The notes: generated from the letters alone by a model not told the origin. 64,000 nucleotides of DNA from Fen-1362 sp049516395 (GCA_049516395.1 JBEKTD010000003.1:124001-188000), one strand, 5' to 3'; counted from the stretch's first letter, positions 43,392 through 53,043 are shown. Made by a program: numbers and translations.

Positions 43392-44944
43392 TGCTGCACC
43401 TCCCTCTTATTGGAACCAGTCGAAGGCAGCATCGTCTGTTGCGGTATATCATATTTTGTGAGTATTTTCGCCTGCTGTGCGTGCGCCTCTTTTGCGTCCA
43501 GTATTAGCGGCCGGTCAATCCCCATAAACGTAATCGTGTAATAACCCTCAGGCGGCTTATCGAACGCCTTCCACACGTCCGCAAGCCCCTCGATTGTTGT
43601 CCCGTTTATGCTCTCGACCACCTGGCTCGTGAATTCACCCGCATACGCGTTTATCTCATCCGGCATTATCTCCGAAAGCACCACGTATTCCTTTCTTGCC
43701 CTGTCCTCGTTTAGCTTCATCGAATCCCGGAACAGGTACCGCAGCTCAAACGGCGCATCTTTAATCCATTCAGCTCCCCATGTTTCAAGATAATTGCGTG
43801 TCGCAGGCACAAAAACAAGCCCCGCGAAACAAACGTATTCCGGCTCGATATCGTATTGCCTCGCGAATTCGAAAACAGGCCTGTTCAGCGCAATCGTCGC
43901 CGTTGCTTTTGTAAGTTTCCCGTCGCGGTAAAATGCAAGCTCTACCGTTTGTCCTATTTGTTTGCTTTCCACGACCTCCGACATATCGAGCTTCAACCCG
44001 TATATTTCCACTCTCCCGTCGTTGTCGATTGCGTACTGGTCAATCTGCGTTAGCACATCTCCCGTTTTCAAAATCGATTCGACCGAGCTGTGCATTATCG
44101 TATCAATCACAACTATACCCTGCTGGTCCGCCGGCACTTTAAGATAATCCTTGTATGCCGGGTTATGCAGCCCAGGGTACCGCATCACGCCTAATGACCC
44201 GAACCCGTCGTATTTGCCGTCATTTATGTCTGTCAGGAAATGCCTTATCACTGTCGTCGGAATCATATACCCGATGTTATCCGCCTGCCTCAGCCCCTGG
44301 AACGCCACGCCCACAACCTTGCCGTCCTGTATAACAGGCCCGCCGGAGTTACCCGGGTTAATCGCCGCGTCCGTCTGAATCACAAGGTGCGAATCCGTCC
44401 CCGTGTGCGAATATGTGTCCACCTGTATCCGCGAGACGATGCCCTTTGTTACGGATATGCGTCTGCCTCCCATCGGGAATCCGTATGTCTCGACCGCCGT
44501 GTTTACGCTCGGCAGTTCCGCCAGCTCAAGCGCTTTTGTGTCATCAAAAAAGCTCTTGTCTTCAACCGCCAGTAACGCCAAATCGCAGTCGTGCCCGATG
44601 AATGCCACCTTCGCGGGATACCGTTTCGCCACGCCTTCTTTTTGAAGCTCAATGTATTTGTTGTTGCTCACGTTGTGCGCGTTGGTCAGTATTTTATTAT
44701 CCCCGATGATAAACCCCGACCCCACTCCCTGCGCAATCGCCTTCGGCTTCCACGGCGTTACAAAATCGAATTCCTGCCCCGCGCTGCGTATCATCACTAC
44801 CGATTTCTCCATCCCCTCCAACCCGCTGGCCTGGCAGATGCCGCAAACACAAATTACACAGATAAAAATCAGGAATTTGGAATTACAAATCAGGAGATGT
44901 GATTTTGAATTCTCAATTCTCAATTCTAAATTCTTTATTCCCAT
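43388..44944 (-). CDS. Trypsin-like serine protease with PDZ domain (DegP-like)
   Basis: A 518-residue exported serine protease. The triad is visible: His in TNAHNVSN, Asp in DCDLALLAVED and Ser in PGNSGGPVIQDG, all in order within residues about 60-230. A PDZ domain follows (about 270-370, VIDTIMHSSVESILKTGDVLTQID), then a C-terminal domain of about 130 residues shared with the paralogue at 41805. It would cut or chaperone misfolded envelope proteins. Start ATG44944 has GGAG 9 bases upstream. The leader MGIKNLELRIENSKS is encoded by a heptad array and the hydrophobic part by further repeat-like sequence. Confidence 0.82.
   Translation of the reverse strand: MGIKNLELRIENSKSHLLICNSKFLIFICVICVCGICQASGLEGMEKSVVMIRSAGQEFDFVTPWKPKAIAQGVGSGFIIGDNKILTNAHNVSNNKYIELQKEGVAKRYPAKVAFIGHDCDLALLAVEDKSFFDDTKALELAELPSVNTAVETYGFPMGGRRISVTKGIVSRIQVDTYSHTGTDSHLVIQTDAAINPGNSGGPVIQDGKVVGVAFQGLRQADNIGYMIPTTVIRHFLTDINDGKYDGFGSLGVMRYPGLHNPAYKDYLKVPADQQGIVVIDTIMHSSVESILKTGDVLTQIDQYAIDNDGRVEIYGLKLDMSEVVESKQIGQTVELAFYRDGKLTKATATIALNRPVFEFARQYDIEPEYVCFAGLVFVPATRNYLETWGAEWIKDAPFELRYLFRDSMKLNEDRARKEYVVLSEIMPDEINAYAGEFTSQVVESINGTTIEGLADVWKAFDKPPEGYYTITFMGIDRPLILDAKEAHAQQAKILTKYDIPQQTMLPSTGSNKREVQQ
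44908..44942. repeat. Heptanucleotide array at protease start
   Basis: AATTCTC, AATTCTC, AATTCTA, AATTCTT, TATTCCC, ending at the start codon. Translated as the first 10 to 14 residues of the serine protease. Confidence 0.75.
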
Positions 44945-45079
44945 CGCTTAATTCTCCGGACATATCAGTATCGCTTATTACGAATACCACGATGATACAG
45001 ATGCTACCACGATGCGCAAACAATTACAACGACCTTCCGCGCGTAACGCGGCAGGTTCCGTCGTGAATGTATAAACGGG

Positions 45080-45742
45080 CTATTTCCGGCGTCTGCGGAT
45101 AATTGCCGTAATACCGAGCCCGAACAATCCAATTGTTGCCGGCTCAGGAATTTGTGTCCCAGTCAGTTCAAAATTATCGAACGCCAATTTGCCACTGCCA
45201 TGGTTGTCGAAGTCATTGAACCGCAGCTCTACGACCGACTGGTTCTCAATAGCGTCTAAGCTGGCAAGTGAATACGAGAAACTGAGGAATCCTGAACTTC
45301 CTCCGGTGATTGGTGTATTGTTCAATATATTTGTCCACGCATCCGTGTCATTGAGCCGATAATCAATATCGAATGAGTTGGTCTTGGAGCTCCACGCTTT
45401 GTAATCGAATCGCAAGCCGATATCGGTCCAGCCGGTCGTATTGAGAGTAACAATCCATCTGGCGTTGTCGCCGCTTACCTTTATCTCATCCCATCCTGCC
45501 GACTGACCCGCTGCATGTAAAACGCCCGCTGCGTCCGTGTATGCCACGCCGTCCTTGCCGTCCGGGTCAAGTGTTCCGCCCGAAAGCACTAATGTCGGCG
45601 CTACAACCAGGTTTTCAGCCGTTGGATTTGTGGTGTAACCGGCGGCGTTGGGACCAAAATCCCATATTGCCATTTGCTGGGAGCCAGACGCCGAAACAAC
45701 GCCGATTCCCAACAGTACCAATGCTACAACTATTCTTCTCAT
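45080..45742 (-). CDS. PEP-CTERM sorting domain secreted protein
   Basis: A 220-residue exported protein with a signal peptide (MRRIVVALVLLGIGVVSASG). The middle region (about 60-190) has a jelly-roll-like pattern with alternating hydrophobic strands, as in carbohydrate-binding or LamG-like folds, but I cannot assign it. The tail IPEPATIGLFGLGITAII then RRRRK is a PEP-CTERM signal. A strong promoter lies at 45862-45890 and the gene stands alone, followed by a gap before the protease pair. Function unknown; sorted to the surface as the three proteins in 0-4.5 kb. Confidence 0.8.
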   Translation of the reverse strand: MRRIVVALVLLGIGVVSASGSQQMAIWDFGPNAAGYTTNPTAENLVVAPTLVLSGGTLDPDGKDGVAYTDAAGVLHAAGQSAGWDEIKVSGDNARWIVTLNTTGWTDIGLRFDYKAWSSKTNSFDIDYRLNDTDAWTNILNNTPITGGSSGFLSFSYSLASLDAIENQSVVELRFNDFDNHGSGKLAFDNFELTGTQIPEPATIGLFGLGITAIIRRRRK

Positions 45743-45861
45743 TCTCTCACCCTTTCCTTATTGGTTAGTAAAAAAACGACGCACCACTACTCCTAATGCG
45801 AATCTAATTCCACCTTCTTCTGGTGTGGCCCTATAATAACACTCTCCCCAAGCCCCTGTTT

Positions 45862-45890
45862 ATTATATAACAGCGATTACCCAAAATCAA
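45862..45890 (-). promoter_or_regulatory. Predicted sigma-70 promoter of PEP-CTERM gene
   Basis: Minus strand: TTGATT (45890-45885), 17 bases, TATAAT (45867-45862). Leader about 113 bases. The rest of the 400-base gap to pckG holds only the divergent pckG promoter. Confidence 0.7.
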
Positions 45891-46073
45891 GTAAATTAAC
45901 CAAGATACTTGGGATAGAAACCCCCATATTAACAACAATTGGGGCTTCATTACAAATTACACCCACCCCGTAAAGCTATTTTGATGGCAACTCCTACGGG
46001 TTTATATTCCACAAGTGGCTTTACCTGCAAACTCGAATCGCACCCTAAATCCATTTTTCGAAGAAAATTTAAG

Positions 46074-46103
46074 TTGACGGCCTGCAGGAGCGCGGTTTAT
46101 ACT
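46074..46103 (+). promoter_or_regulatory. Predicted sigma-70 promoter of pckG
   Basis: TTGACG (46074-46079), 18 bases, TATACT (46098-46103); start near 46110, then a GGAGG ribosome site before ATG46143. Confidence 0.6.
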
Positions 46104-46142
46104 CCTTCGATTTTTTGAACTAAAAAACGCTATGGAGGCACT

Positions 46143-48026
46143 ATGGCTGGTGAAGTAAAAGATATTTTAAAAAACAGGGTTAACGGCAAACACTATGACC
46201 GATTAGTTGCGGTTGACCACCCTAAGATGCACCATTTCATCGCAGACGCTATCGAGCTGACAAATCCGGCTTCTGTCTATGTCTGCACCGACTCGCCGGA
46301 GGACGTAGCGCATATCCGCGCCCTTGCCGTCAAAAACGGCGAGGAAATTCCCCTCGGCATCAAGGGCCACACCTGCCATTTCGACGGCATCAACGACCAG
46401 GGACGCGATACCTTCAGCACAAGATACCTCCTGCCCGCTGGCTCATCGCTCGGCGAATCGCTCAAATCCGTCGAAAAACAGGCAGGCACCAAAGAAATTC
46501 GCGACCTCCTTAAAAACATTATGACAGGCAGAGAAATGATTATCGCTTTTTGGACACTCGGTCCCGTCAACTGCGATTTCACGATTCCCTGCCTCCAGAT
46601 TACCGACTCGCCCTATGTCGTTCACAGCGAATCGCTTCTCTATCGCCCCGGCTACGAACAGTTCAAAAAACTCGGCGAAAACCACGGTTTTTTCAGGTTT
46701 CTCCACTCCGAAGGTGAGCTCGAAAACGGCATCAGCAAAAACTATAATCTTCGCCGCGTTTATATCGACCTCGAAGAAGAATTGGTTTATTCCGTCAATA
46801 CGCAATACGGCGGCAACACCATGGGCCTCAAAAAACTCGCCCTGCGACTCGCCATCCAGAAGGCCTCACGAGAGGGCTGGCTCGCAGAACACATGTTCGT
46901 TATGGGCGCACACGGACCAAAAGGGCGAGTTACTTATTTCACCGGCGCATTTCCCTCCGCCTGCGGCAAAACCTCAACCTCGATGCTCCCGGGCCAAACC
47001 ATTGTCGGCGATGACATTGCCTATTTCCGCAAAAAAGACGGCAAAATCCGTGCTGTCAACGTCGAAAAAGGCATCTTCGGCATCATCCAGGACGTCAGCG
47101 AAAATGACGACCCCGTCATTTATAAAGTCCTCACAAGCCCGACCGAGGTAATATTCTCCAACGTCCTGCTCGACGCGAATAAAAAACCATACTGGCTCGG
47201 TATGGGTTGTGAAATACCGCCCGAAGGCACCAATTTCTCCGGCGCATGGTTCAACGGTAAATCCGATGACGAGGGCAACCCCATCCCGCCCGCTCACAAA
47301 AATGCCCGCTATACCCTCAGCATCCCTGACCTCGACAACTGCGACCCCGCACTCAATGACCCCAACGGTGTCCCCGTCGGCGGCATGGTTTACGGTGGAC
47401 GTGACAGTGACACATGGAATCCGGTTGAGCAGGCCTTCGACTGGAACGAAGGAATCATTCTCAAAGGCGCGGCCCTCGAATCGGAAACAACAGCAGCGAC
47501 TCTTGGCAAGCAGGGTGTCAGAACATTCAATCTTATGTCAAATCTCGACTTCGTTTCGATACCGCTCGGCAAATATGTCCAAATCAATCTCGATTTTGCC
47601 AAAGGCGTCAAAAAGCCGCCCCTTATCTTCTCCGTCAATTACTTCCTCCGTGGAAAAGACGGCAAATACCTCAATACTATGGCAGACAAGCTCGTCTGGA
47701 TTCTCTGGGCGGAGCTTCGCGTCAATGGCGATGTCGATGCAATCAAAACGCCGACCGGCTTTATACCCTTATATGAGGACCTGGCCCGGCTGTTCAAAAA
47801 GCATCTCAAAACCCAGTTCACAAAGGACGATTACGAAAAACAGTTCACGATTCGTGTCCTCGAAAACCTCGCCAAACTCGACCGTGTCGAGAAGGTTTAT
47901 CGCCAGAAAGTTCCCGATACTCCCAAAATTCTGTTCGATACCTTTGCCGAGGCCAGAAAACGCTTCAAATCTGCCGCCCAGCAGCATGGGGATTATATTT
48001 CCCCCTTCGAACTGCTTGGTAAGTAG
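46143..48026 (+). CDS. pckG: GTP-dependent phosphoenolpyruvate carboxykinase
   Basis: It converts oxaloacetate plus GTP to PEP, GDP and CO2. The 627-residue length is that of the GTP class. Visible: the P-loop-like kinase-1 motif FPSACGKTSTSM near residue 270-280, the GDDIAYFRKKDGKIRAVN (kinase-2, metal Asp) segment and PPEGTNFSGAWFNGKSDDEGNP. GGAGG lies 6 bases upstream of ATG46143 and a good promoter precedes it. Together with PPi-linked phosphofructokinase it supports reversible glycolysis. Alone on the strand, followed by a 416-base gap. Confidence 0.95.
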   Translation: MAGEVKDILKNRVNGKHYDRLVAVDHPKMHHFIADAIELTNPASVYVCTDSPEDVAHIRALAVKNGEEIPLGIKGHTCHFDGINDQGRDTFSTRYLLPAGSSLGESLKSVEKQAGTKEIRDLLKNIMTGREMIIAFWTLGPVNCDFTIPCLQITDSPYVVHSESLLYRPGYEQFKKLGENHGFFRFLHSEGELENGISKNYNLRRVYIDLEEELVYSVNTQYGGNTMGLKKLALRLAIQKASREGWLAEHMFVMGAHGPKGRVTYFTGAFPSACGKTSTSMLPGQTIVGDDIAYFRKKDGKIRAVNVEKGIFGIIQDVSENDDPVIYKVLTSPTEVIFSNVLLDANKKPYWLGMGCEIPPEGTNFSGAWFNGKSDDEGNPIPPAHKNARYTLSIPDLDNCDPALNDPNGVPVGGMVYGGRDSDTWNPVEQAFDWNEGIILKGAALESETTAATLGKQGVRTFNLMSNLDFVSIPLGKYVQINLDFAKGVKKPPLIFSVNYFLRGKDGKYLNTMADKLVWILWAELRVNGDVDAIKTPTGFIPLYEDLARLFKKHLKTQFTKDDYEKQFTIRVLENLAKLDRVEKVYRQKVPDTPKILFDTFAEARKRFKSAAQQHGDYISPFELLGK

Positions 48027-48290
48027 GGGGCTGATGGCCTTTGCCGCCTAATGACCGTTTTCATACGGGCTTTGTAGTATATTGAATTTGGCCTTAAAAT
48101 AGCATCGCTTGTCCTCTATTTTGCCATCCACTTGAATAATCGCTGCCCTTTAGCCGTAACCTCTTGTGGCAAAAGAAGTTAGCTGTTTTTGGGCTGCTTT
48201 TAGACCTCAAGCTTCGACTTGCCTATCATGCCAATTTTGCTTGTTCCGCGTTTAATCTGGGCTAAAAAAACAAAAAGTCCTATAATTCTT

Positions 48291-48319
48291 TTGACTTTGC
48301 TCTTTAAGTAACGTATAAT
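48291..48319 (+). promoter_or_regulatory. Predicted sigma-70 promoter of sigma-54 activator
   Basis: TTGACT (48291-48296), 17 bases, TATAAT (48314-48319). It lies about 125 bases upstream of the gene at 48443. The gap 48027-48442 shows nothing else. Confidence 0.65.
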
Positions 48320-48442
48320 AAGATATTGAAGAAGAAATGGGAGAGAGTGCCCTCATCTTCACGCAGGGTATTCTCGCCAAAATCGTGTTTTTGCAGCGGT
48401 GCAAGGGTTAATGTGTCTGCACTGGAGATGGGGCGATAAGTA

Positions 48443-49513
48443 ATGAAGGAAAGTTCGCGCAAGGTGCCTCCTGGCGCAAAAGAGCTAAGCTTCCAGGATG
48501 GAAGCGGCAAGCACGGACAGCAGGATTCTGCGTCTATGCCGCCATTTTATACTCGCACACATAATCATTTTCTCGGCAGTTCCGCCGCGTTCAACTCCGT
48601 AATGGAAGTTATCAGGGCTATTGCCACCCGCGAATGTCCGGTTATTATTACAGGCGAAACAGGCGTCGGCAAGGAAATGGTCGCCCGCCAAATTCACTCA
48701 TCGGGCAGCCGCGCCCGCCGCGTTTTTGTCCCCGTCGATTGCACTACCCTTACAGGCCAGTTGTTCGAAAGCCAGTTATTCGGTCACGTTAAAGGTGCAT
48801 TTACAAGTGCTGTTGACAGCACGCTCGGTTTCTTCAGGGCAGCCGATGGCGGCACGATTTTCCTCGATGAAATAAGCGAAATTCCCCTCGAGCTTCAGGC
48901 AAAGCTCCTCCGCGTTCTCCAGGAACGCCATGTAACGCCCCTCGGTTCTGCTAAAACATTCCCCGTCGATGTCAGAGTCCTCTGCGCTACCTGCAAAGAC
49001 CTGCAGGATATGGTCAAAAAGGGTACGTTCCGCTCAGACCTCTATTACCGCCTCGATGTTGTTCGGCTTGAGGTGCCCCCTCTTCGTCATCGCAAAGAAG
49101 ATATCCTCGAGTTGGCCGAGTACTTCCTCAAAAGCCAGTCGGCCTTCTACAACGAGCCGCCCAAAACATTCAGCGAATCCGTCAAACGCCTTCTGATTAA
49201 CTACGCCTGGCCCGGCAACGTCCGCGAGCTTGCCAATGCTATCGAGCGTGCTTACGTCCTCACCGAGGGCCCCGAAATCCAGCCCGCCGTAATGCCTTTC
49301 GAAATCATAATAGCTGATTCGCCTTCTTATCCCAAAGACCAGTTGCCGACTCTCGATGATGTAAAGCGCAGGGTCATTAACCAGACCCTCGAATACACCA
49401 AAGGCCGGAAAATCGCCGCCGCAAGAATCCTCGGCATCGACCGCCGCCAGCTCAATCGTCTTATAGACAAATTCCGCATCCCCGCCGCCGAAGCCGACGA
49501 TAACGCAAAATAA
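48443..49513 (+). CDS. Sigma-54-dependent transcription activator lacking a receiver domain
   Basis: A 356-residue enhancer-binding protein. The AAA+ core is intact: Walker A GETGVGKE (71-78), Walker B GTIFLDEISE, an arginine-finger-like FRSDLYYRLDVV and sensor II WPGNVRELANAIERA. The sigma-54 contact loop reads GAFTSA (118-123) instead of GAFTGA. The C-terminus is a Fis-type HTH (AAARILGIDRRQLNRLIDKF). There is no receiver or GAF domain in the N-terminal 40 residues, so control must come from another protein or from expression. The gene stands after pckG. Target promoters unknown. Confidence 0.85.
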   Translation: MKESSRKVPPGAKELSFQDGSGKHGQQDSASMPPFYTRTHNHFLGSSAAFNSVMEVIRAIATRECPVIITGETGVGKEMVARQIHSSGSRARRVFVPVDCTTLTGQLFESQLFGHVKGAFTSAVDSTLGFFRAADGGTIFLDEISEIPLELQAKLLRVLQERHVTPLGSAKTFPVDVRVLCATCKDLQDMVKKGTFRSDLYYRLDVVRLEVPPLRHRKEDILELAEYFLKSQSAFYNEPPKTFSESVKRLLINYAWPGNVRELANAIERAYVLTEGPEIQPAVMPFEIIIADSPSYPKDQLPTLDDVKRRVINQTLEYTKGRKIAAARILGIDRRQLNRLIDKFRIPAAEADDNAK

Positions 49514-49662
49514 TGTTTTCTGCTTTTCCTCATCCCACACGAAGCGAAGCGTAGGGCTCGTTTCGGAAATCATCAATCAGCAATTATAAACGAGTTGTTT
49601 CTGCGTTCTTCGCGGCCTCTGTGGTAATTTTTTTGTACCTTTTTGTGGCTAAATAAAAATAC

Positions 49663-49746
49663 GTGTCATCAATCGACGCCGCAAAGGCCTATAATGATGC
49701 CGCTCTTAAATATCACGGCGAGTTTGCTTCTTTGAATTTCCCCATT
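49663..49746 (+). pseudogene. Remnant of HNH-AP2 element (AP2 C-terminal end)
   Basis: The translated stretch IDAAKAYNDAALKYHGEFASLNF matches the last 24 residues of the HNH-AP2 protein at 9084 (IEAARAYDKAALEYHKEFARLNF pattern) with about two thirds identity. The stop is lost, so the frame reads on into the next gene. Upstream, the rest of the element is gone. It marks a second, degraded insertion. Confidence 0.7.
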
Positions 49747-49908
49747 TTAACAAAGTCCCCGCAAAGCCCAATTCCTTTGCGTTTTTTGCGACAATGGATT
49801 ATAATCACTTTGGGCTGTATAGCTCGTTTAGTTAAACCTGTTCGGCTGCGTTCGGAGCGCGTCGTCGGCCGGACCAGGGTTGCGATTAATGTCGAAAAAA
49901 GGTGGAAA

Positions 49909-52644
49909 ATGCCGATAGCGACATTTTATTTTCAACTGCACCAGCCGTTTCGGCTGCACCCGTCAAGGGAAAAGTTCGTCTGGGACGAGATGAACAAGGA
50001 GGTATTTGAAAAGGTCTCCCACAAATGCTATCTGCCCGCAACAATGATGTTCACAAAACTCATCGAGGAAAATCCCAGCTTCAAAATTACATTCAGCATG
50101 TCCGGCACGTTCCTCGAACAGGCAGAAATGTATAAACCCGAAGTAATTACCTGCCTTCAGCAGTTGCTTACCGCGGGCAAAAGCAGAAATCAGGTCGAGT
50201 TCCTCGAAGAAACTTATTATCACTCCCTTTCCAGCTTGTTCGCCGACGTGCACAGGCAGGAATTCAGAGACCAGGTCGCCCTCCACAGGGGCAAAATGGA
50301 AGACCTCTTCGGCATCAAGCCCGCCTCTTTCAGAAATACCGAGCTGATGTTCAATAACGATATCGCCTACGTCGTCGCCGATATGGGATATAAGGCGATG
50401 CTCTGCGAGAAACGCAACGATATGTTCGGCCGCAAAAACGGCAAACTCGTCTCACCCAACGCCGTCTTCCGCGCTAAAACAGGCAATCTCATCGTCATCC
50501 CCAGAAACAGGGAGCTATCCGACGACATCGCGTTCAGATTTCCGCATACGCCTGTCCCCGCCGAGCTTTATGCCAAAAACATTGCCGAAATCGACGGCGA
50601 AGCCGTCCTCCTCGGCTACGACTATGAGCACATCGGTGAACATATCTGGGAAGACAAAGGCATCTTCGAATTCTGGAAAAAGCTCCCCAGCGAGTTGGCA
50701 AAATACGAAAGCGTCAGAATGGCAAACCCCACCGAGGTTGCCGAACTGTTCAAAATTGCCGATTGTCCCACTGTCGATATCCACGGCTTATCGACCTCCT
50801 CCTGGGCAGACGCCGCCAGAGACACCTTCGGCTGGTTGGGCAATAATACCCAGCAGGAATTTTTCTCCCGAATTCAATCCCTCGAAAAAAAGGCCAAAAC
50901 CGCGGGCGGCGAGTTACAAACCAAATGGCGACACCTCACCACCTCGGACCATCTCTATTTTCTCCACGAAAGCACCGGCTCAGACCAGGCAGTCCACTCC
51001 TATTTCAGCCCTTACGGCACAATCAGCGAAACAGTCCGAACTATCACCGACAAGCTCTGGATGCTCGCCAGGTCTCTCGAAAAATTCACTATCCTGAAAA
51101 AGTACACCCGGACACCTGTCATAATCATCAGTCCTGAAACTGACCGCCTGCCCACCAAGGGTCTGGGCGATTTCGCCCAATACGTCTCCGGCAAATCAGG
51201 CGGTATGGGCGAAGTAGTTGCCGCCTTATGCAGGGGGCTTTCGAACAGGGGCGTCAAGACCTACATTATCACGCTCAATCTCCAGAGAAAGTTTATGGAG
51301 CATTCGGGGATGAGCAAAGAGGAGTACATCGAGAACTTATACCACCTGCCCCGCGACAAGATAAAATTTGTCGATTCCTCCCTCTTCGAAAATTATATGA
51401 GCGCCTACGATGGCGACCCCCGCGCGACCGCCGCCGAGTTCCAGAGGCAGATTAAACGCTTCCTCATCGGTGAAATCCTCTCAAAGCACGAGGGCAGGGG
51501 AATCATTCATTCCCACGACTGGATGGCGGGCGGCATCATCACCGCCTTCGCAAAGCTCCGCAGCATCCCCGTCCTTCACACTTTACATAACAGCCATACG
51601 GGGTATATACCGCTGGAGATGTTTGGCGGGGTGAATTTGAGCGAGCTGTGGAGCAACTTATACGTCGCCAGCGACTTCGGCAGGGAGTGTGTGGATTGCC
51701 AGGCCAGCGCGATAAAAAATGCGGCGCTGGTAAATTACGTCGGCGACCGGTTCCTCTTTGAAACAATCAATGATTACTTCTTAGACAGAAACTTCATACC
51801 GTGGAGCGTCAGGAAAGAAACCAAAGCCAAATACCGATACGGCTGCGCATTTTCAATCCCCAACGGGATATCGCCCTCGGTGTATCCGGAAAACCAGGAA
51901 GAAAACGCGGAGGTTGATAAGCCGGGACTCGCGAAAACATTCGGGCTAAACGACCACGTTATCGAAGCGAAAAAGCTCAATCTGGTCAAATTCCAGAAGA
52001 AAACCGGTCTGAAAGTTGACCCGGAAGCGATTCTGCTGTATTGGCCAAGCCGGCTGGACCGCGTTCAGAAGGGAATCGAGCTGCTCGAGGATATCGCTTT
52101 GAGGTTTGTAATCGAGCATCCGGATGTTCAAATCGCGGTCGTCGGCAACCCGGTCGGCGACGACAGGAGCGACGCGGATATCCTGGGGAGAATCGCGTGC
52201 GCATCGGGCGGGAAAATCACCTATTGGCCTTTTAATGATGACCTCAGCGCGCTGGGCTACGCGGCGGCAAGCGACGTATTCGGGGCATCCCTGTATGAGC
52301 CGTTCGGGCAGATTGATTTGGTGGGGAACCTATTCGGCGCGACAGCAACCAACCGCAATACGGGCGGGTTTCATGATAAGATTGTACCTTTACAGTTGAG
52401 GAAAATGGGCGGGGCGGAGGATGTGGGCAATGGGGTGCTGTTCGAGAATTACGACGCGGGCGGACTGTGGTATGGGCTGGAGCTGACCGTGCAGAATCAT
52501 CGGTTCTTCAGGAAAGACCAGCAGGAGTGGGAAAAACAGGTGAAAAGAATTATGAGAGACGCCCGGAATAACTGGGGCCTTAATAAAATGATGGCTGGGT
52601 ATCTTGGGGCGTATGAGAGAATACTCGGCTACCCGGTTGTGTAG
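49909..52644 (+). CDS. GH57-type glycosidase fused to GT5-type glycogen synthase
   Basis: A 911-residue fusion. Residues 1-250 are a GH57 domain: HQPFRLHP, the nucleophile Glu145 in FRNTELMFNN and the acid/base Asp238 in GYDYEHIGEH. Residues about 400-900 are a glycogen/starch-synthase GT5 domain with the KSGGMGEVV loop (429-437), HDWMAGG, and the YWPSRLDRVQKG and YEPFGQ motifs of the second Rossmann domain. GH57 enzymes include branching enzymes and amylases, so the protein may both build and branch or trim alpha-glucan. The frame is open to 49663, but that is the AP2 remnant; ATG49909 has a GGTGG site. A heptad array begins at the stop codon. Confidence 0.85.
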   Translation: MPIATFYFQLHQPFRLHPSREKFVWDEMNKEVFEKVSHKCYLPATMMFTKLIEENPSFKITFSMSGTFLEQAEMYKPEVITCLQQLLTAGKSRNQVEFLEETYYHSLSSLFADVHRQEFRDQVALHRGKMEDLFGIKPASFRNTELMFNNDIAYVVADMGYKAMLCEKRNDMFGRKNGKLVSPNAVFRAKTGNLIVIPRNRELSDDIAFRFPHTPVPAELYAKNIAEIDGEAVLLGYDYEHIGEHIWEDKGIFEFWKKLPSELAKYESVRMANPTEVAELFKIADCPTVDIHGLSTSSWADAARDTFGWLGNNTQQEFFSRIQSLEKKAKTAGGELQTKWRHLTTSDHLYFLHESTGSDQAVHSYFSPYGTISETVRTITDKLWMLARSLEKFTILKKYTRTPVIIISPETDRLPTKGLGDFAQYVSGKSGGMGEVVAALCRGLSNRGVKTYIITLNLQRKFMEHSGMSKEEYIENLYHLPRDKIKFVDSSLFENYMSAYDGDPRATAAEFQRQIKRFLIGEILSKHEGRGIIHSHDWMAGGIITAFAKLRSIPVLHTLHNSHTGYIPLEMFGGVNLSELWSNLYVASDFGRECVDCQASAIKNAALVNYVGDRFLFETINDYFLDRNFIPWSVRKETKAKYRYGCAFSIPNGISPSVYPENQEENAEVDKPGLAKTFGLNDHVIEAKKLNLVKFQKKTGLKVDPEAILLYWPSRLDRVQKGIELLEDIALRFVIEHPDVQIAVVGNPVGDDRSDADILGRIACASGGKITYWPFNDDLSALGYAAASDVFGASLYEPFGQIDLVGNLFGATATNRNTGGFHDKIVPLQLRKMGGAEDVGNGVLFENYDAGGLWYGLELTVQNHRFFRKDQQEWEKQVKRIMRDARNNWGLNKMMAGYLGAYERILGYPVV

Positions 52645-52676
52645 TCAGCGGACAGCGTTCAGCGTACAGCGGACAG
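52642..52676. repeat. Heptanucleotide array at stop of GH57-GT5 gene
   Basis: TAGTCAG, CGGACAG, CGTTCAG, CGTACAG, CGGACAG; the TAG is the stop codon of the gene. Confidence 0.75.
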
Positions 52677-52714
52677 TTCAACTTCAAATCAAAAAGCAAA
52701 AGGTAAAAATAACT

Positions 52715-52731
52715 GGGGCCGGAGTTAATTT
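52715..52731 (+). repeat. Left direct repeat of membrane-gene cassette
   Basis: GGGGCCGGAGTTAATTT; the identical 17-mer is at 54429-54445, with similar A-rich sequence on the 5' side. The two copies bracket the two membrane genes at 53044-54409. Confidence 0.7.
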
Positions 52732-52931
52732 TGTCGCGAAAATTGAAACAAAAAACAGGTGGCTGTCCCTCTCGGTTCCCGGTTGATTGAAATGAGCCCA
52801 ACAGACCAAATTATCCCGGTCGTTTGCCAGTGAACTCGCCGCAGGAATCAAATACTATCATCCCGCCGTAAGGTGACTTTCGATTCCGCCAGACGAACGG
52901 CGGGCGAACTGCGAATTTCCACTGTTTATTC

Positions 52932-52959
52932 TTGCACTGGCTAAAATCCGTGTTATAAT
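52932..52959 (+). promoter_or_regulatory. Predicted promoter of membrane-protein pair
   Basis: TTGCAC (52932-52937), 16 bases, TATAAT (52954-52959); about 85 bases before ATG53044. The rest of the 400-base gap holds the heptad array and the direct repeat. Confidence 0.6.
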
Positions 52960-53043
52960 CGATAATTATCAGTTCGGTGGCTTCCTACATGTGCAACAAC
53001 CAAGCCGATAAAGCGTTTTGTAGAAAAAATATGAGGAGGCAAA

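Noticed and set aside
49663..49908. N-terminal 82-residue extension of the GH57-GT5 protein
   Set aside because: It is an AP2 remnant plus unrelated sequence; the GH57 domain starts at ATG49909 with its own ribosome site.
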